NCBI RefSeq assembly: GCF_002374855.1 | Contig: NZ_NWVC01000002.1 | Span: forward strand, 124,001-188,000 | Source: Sphingomonas adhaesiva | GTDB lineage: Bacteria; Pseudomonadota; Alphaproteobacteria; Sphingomonadales; Sphingomonadaceae | Length of the DNA: 64,000 nucleotides | Direction of reading: 5' to 3' | Shown: piece by piece, positions 62,334-64,000 of the stretch | Position numbering within the stretch: the first letter of the stretch is position 1 | Layout: every line of letters begins with the position of its first letter | The notes under the pieces: generated by a model | Databases searched by the model: none | Told to the model about the DNA's origin: nothing | The model's input: only the letters and a program-made list of their open reading frames with translations | Made by a program: the position numbers and the translations under genes

Positions 62334-63296
62334 GTGCACGACAATCCCGTCGTCCGGACGAATGCCTTGCGGTTCTATTCCCCCCTTACCCTGGCGCTCT
62401 CCGGCGCGCTTGTCGTGTCGCCCGCGGTGCGTGCGCAAACCGCCACGCCCGCGGGCACCGTCATCACCAATGTCGCGCGGCTGAACGTCGCCGCGCCGGA
62501 CGGCAGCACGGCGCCCGCCATCGACAGCAACCGCGTGTCGCTGACGCTGGCGCAGCTGGTCGACGTCGCCGTCACCGCCGCGCTGGCGACGCAACCGGTC
62601 GTCGCCGACAGCGCGACCGCGGTCGCCTTCGACGTCACCAACACCGGCAATGCCGACGACGATTTCGCCCTGTCGGTCGAGGTCGATGGCGCGCGCGCCA
62701 CCTATCGCGGCATCTCCGTCGGCGGCGCGGACGGCGCCCCGCTCGCCACCCCGGTCGTGCGGCTGCGCGCGGGTGAGCGGCGGCGGGTGCACGTCCTGCT
62801 CGGCCCGGTCGCGGCGGGCGATCCGTTGCCGGTGCGGCTTGCCGCCATCGCACAAAGCGCCAGCGGCACGCCCGGCACGGTGACGCCGGGGGCCGGGCCG
62901 AACGGCGCCGATCTGATCGTCGGCAGCGGCGGGGCGCGCGCGGAGGCGGTGACGCTGCTGACCTTCGATGCCGCCGCCGGCAGCGACGCCGCGATGCTGG
63001 AAAAATCGCAGTCGGTGCGCGCGCCCGACGGGTCGACCCGCGCGGTGTCCGGCGCGGTCGTCACCTATCGCCTGGTCGCCCGCTTCACCGCGCCGGCGGT
63101 CGCCGCGCTGGTGGAGGACGCGGTGCCCACCGGCACGCGCTACGTCGCCGGCAGCCTCAGCGTCGATGCCCGCGCGATCTCCGACGCGGACGACGACGAT
63201 GCCGGCGGGTTCGACGGCGCGGCGATCCGCGTCGCGCTGGGCGACGTGCCCGCCGCCGCCACCCGCACCATCCAGTTTCAGGTCATCATCCAGTGA
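62334..63296 (+). CDS. Secreted repeat-domain (DUF11-like) surface protein
   Basis: 320 residues from GTG 62334. A hydrophobic signal region (SPLTLALSGALVVSPAVRAQ) is followed by immunoglobulin-like beta-sandwich segments with the pattern GTVITNVARLNVAAPDG, FDVTNTGNADDDF and TYRLVARFTAPAVA, typical of DUF11/TIGR01451 conserved repeat domains. Asp/Gly-rich loops (DADDDDAGGFDG) could bind calcium. No membrane anchor is seen, so it is probably secreted or held by partners. First of three related genes. Confidence 0.8.
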   Translation: MHDNPVVRTNALRFYSPLTLALSGALVVSPAVRAQTATPAGTVITNVARLNVAAPDGSTAPAIDSNRVSLTLAQLVDVAVTAALATQPVVADSATAVAFDVTNTGNADDDFALSVEVDGARATYRGISVGGADGAPLATPVVRLRAGERRRVHVLLGPVAAGDPLPVRLAAIAQSASGTPGTVTPGAGPNGADLIVGSGGARAEAVTLLTFDAAAGSDAAMLEKSQSVRAPDGSTRAVSGAVVTYRLVARFTAPAVAALVEDAVPTGTRYVAGSLSVDARAISDADDDDAGGFDGAAIRVALGDVPAAATRTIQFQVIIQ

Positions 63297-63307
63297 GGAG
63301 TTGCGTC

Positions 63308-63793
63308 ATGTCCCGTTCCCCCGTTCCGCTCGCTGCGGTCGCGCTTGCCGCGATCGCGCTGCCCGCTGCCGTCGCCGCGGCGCCCGGCCCGCTCCAGATC
63401 AGTTCGCGCGTAATGGTCGAAACCAGGGCGCGCGCCGCCGACGGCACCACCCGTGTCGCGCTGGCGCCGGCCCGCCGCGTGGTGCCGGGCGACCGCATCA
63501 CCGTCGTGCTGGCGTATCGCAACACCGGCACGCAGCCGCTGGCGGGCGTCACGCTCGACAATCCGCTTCCGCGCGGGCTGACCTATCACGCGCCCGCACC
63601 CGGATCGGCCGCCCCGGCGGTGTCGCTCGACGGGCGTCGCTATGCCGCGCTCGACCAGCTGCGCGTCGCGCTGCCCGGCGGCGGCACACGCGCCGCCCTT
63701 CCCGATGATGTCACCCACGTACGGTGGCGCCTCGACCGCCCGTTGACGGCCGGCGGTGGGGGCGAGTTCGCGTTCCAGGCCGTCCTCCACTGA
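63308..63793 (+). CDS. Secreted DUF11-like small surface protein
   Basis: 161 residues from ATG 63308, with GAGGAG eight bases upstream and the start 11 bases after the previous stop. Signal peptide VPLAAVALAAIALPAAVAAA. The body is a single DUF11-type sandwich with VVPGDRITVVLAYRNTGTQPL and NPLPRGLTYHAPAPG. It is a shorter paralogue of its neighbour and likely acts with it. Confidence 0.82.
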   Translation: MSRSPVPLAAVALAAIALPAAVAAAPGPLQISSRVMVETRARAADGTTRVALAPARRVVPGDRITVVLAYRNTGTQPLAGVTLDNPLPRGLTYHAPAPGSAAPAVSLDGRRYAALDQLRVALPGGGTRAALPDDVTHVRWRLDRPLTAGGGGEFAFQAVLH

Positions 63794-63839
63794 TCCCCTC
63801 GACTTCGTCACGTATCGCAACAGGAAGGATACTTACGTC

Positions 63840-64000
63840 ATGTTCGTAAAAAGGGCGCTCGCCGTCATGCTGGCGGGCACCGGTACGCTCGCGCTCGCCA
63901 CGGGCGCGCAGGCACAAAGCGCCGCGTCCGAAACCACCGCCGGCACGTCGATCAGCAACACCGCATCGGCGACCTACACCGTCAACGGCACGCCGCAGAC
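63840..64000 (+). CDS. Secreted surface protein, start only (cut by right edge)
   Basis: 53 complete codons from ATG 63840, with AGGAAGG upstream. Signal peptide (MFVKRALAVMLAGTGTLALATGAQAQ) then TSISNTASATYTVNGTPQT, the same opening as large sphingomonad repeat-domain adhesin-like proteins. Most of the gene lies outside the window, so its size and domains cannot be given. Confidence 0.8.
   Translation, partial: MFVKRALAVMLAGTGTLALATGAQAQSAASETTAGTSISNTASATYTVNGTPQ

Noticed and set aside
1-64000. Mobile elements, CRISPR arrays, prophage, rRNA or riboswitches
   Set aside because: None could be recognised; the only repeats seen are the short ones listed.

Overview
The window is high-GC, gene-dense DNA from an alphaproteobacterium of the order Sphingomonadales, most likely Sphingomonas or a close relative. 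The evidence is a PhyR/NepR/EcfG general stress locus with a PhyP-like protein, an NDUFA12 homologue beside a DUF2155 gene, a twin cold-shock-domain protein, a tRNA-Trp-secE-nusG arrangement, and TTAA-poor, GC-rich coding style throughout. I see no insertion sequence, prophage, CRISPR array or rRNA; it reads as stable chromosome.

Layout. (1) 1-2.8 kb: edge-truncated dGTPase and a secreted TPR/SPOR protein. (2) 3.1-22 kb, all on the minus strand: a complete division and cell-wall (dcw) cluster, in transcription order mraZ, rsmH, ftsL, ftsI, murE, murF, mraY, murD, ftsW, murG, murC, a 66-codon unknown gene, murB, ddl, ftsQ, ftsA, ftsZ. Most junctions are 4-base start/stop overlaps. Upstream of mraZ are five GGG boxes spaced exactly 10 bases apart, the form expected of an MraZ operator. 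(3) 22-32 kb: mixed housekeeping genes (cysteine synthase, lipoprotein, ParA-like ATPase, Aat, DUF2155, NDUFA12, cold shock, RecX, fatty acyl-AMP ligase, GGDEF-EAL). (4) 32-42.8 kb: tRNA-Trp, secE, nusG, fatty acid desaturase, YghO-like acyltransferase candidate, exonuclease III, ErpA, M23 peptidase, Bcp, GlnE. (5) 42.8-47.3 kb: general stress response island. It holds two NepR-type anti-sigma genes (one only 52 codons and starting with TTG), ecfG, phyR, a tiny membrane protein, a degenerate PhyP-like histidine kinase, an entericidin-type lipoprotein, and a candidate small RNA with two cytosine-run loops behind a perfect EcfG-type promoter. (6) 47.3-50.8 kb: queH-scpA-scpB-tatA-tatB-tatC on the minus strand. 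(7) 50.8-64 kb: dinB, a shikimate dehydrogenase-like enzyme, a histidine kinase / receiver-GGDEF-EAL pair, GAF protein, fructokinase, MarR regulator, hydrolase, DsbA-like protein, CocE/NonD hydrolase, and the start of an operon for secreted repeat-domain proteins cut by the right edge.

How the parts work together. The dcw genes make peptidoglycan precursors and the septal ring and are probably controlled through MraZ. In the stress island, phosphorylated PhyR is expected to capture NepR and so free EcfG. EcfG-like promoters (GGAAC or near it, 16-17 bases, GTT) can be seen before nepR2, nepR-phyP, the small membrane protein, the candidate sRNA, the entericidin gene and a small membrane protein gene behind tRNA-Trp. 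The sRNA, with C8 and C11 loops, could pair with G-rich ribosome binding sites, including the six-G site of nepR. This is the most interesting and least described part of the window.
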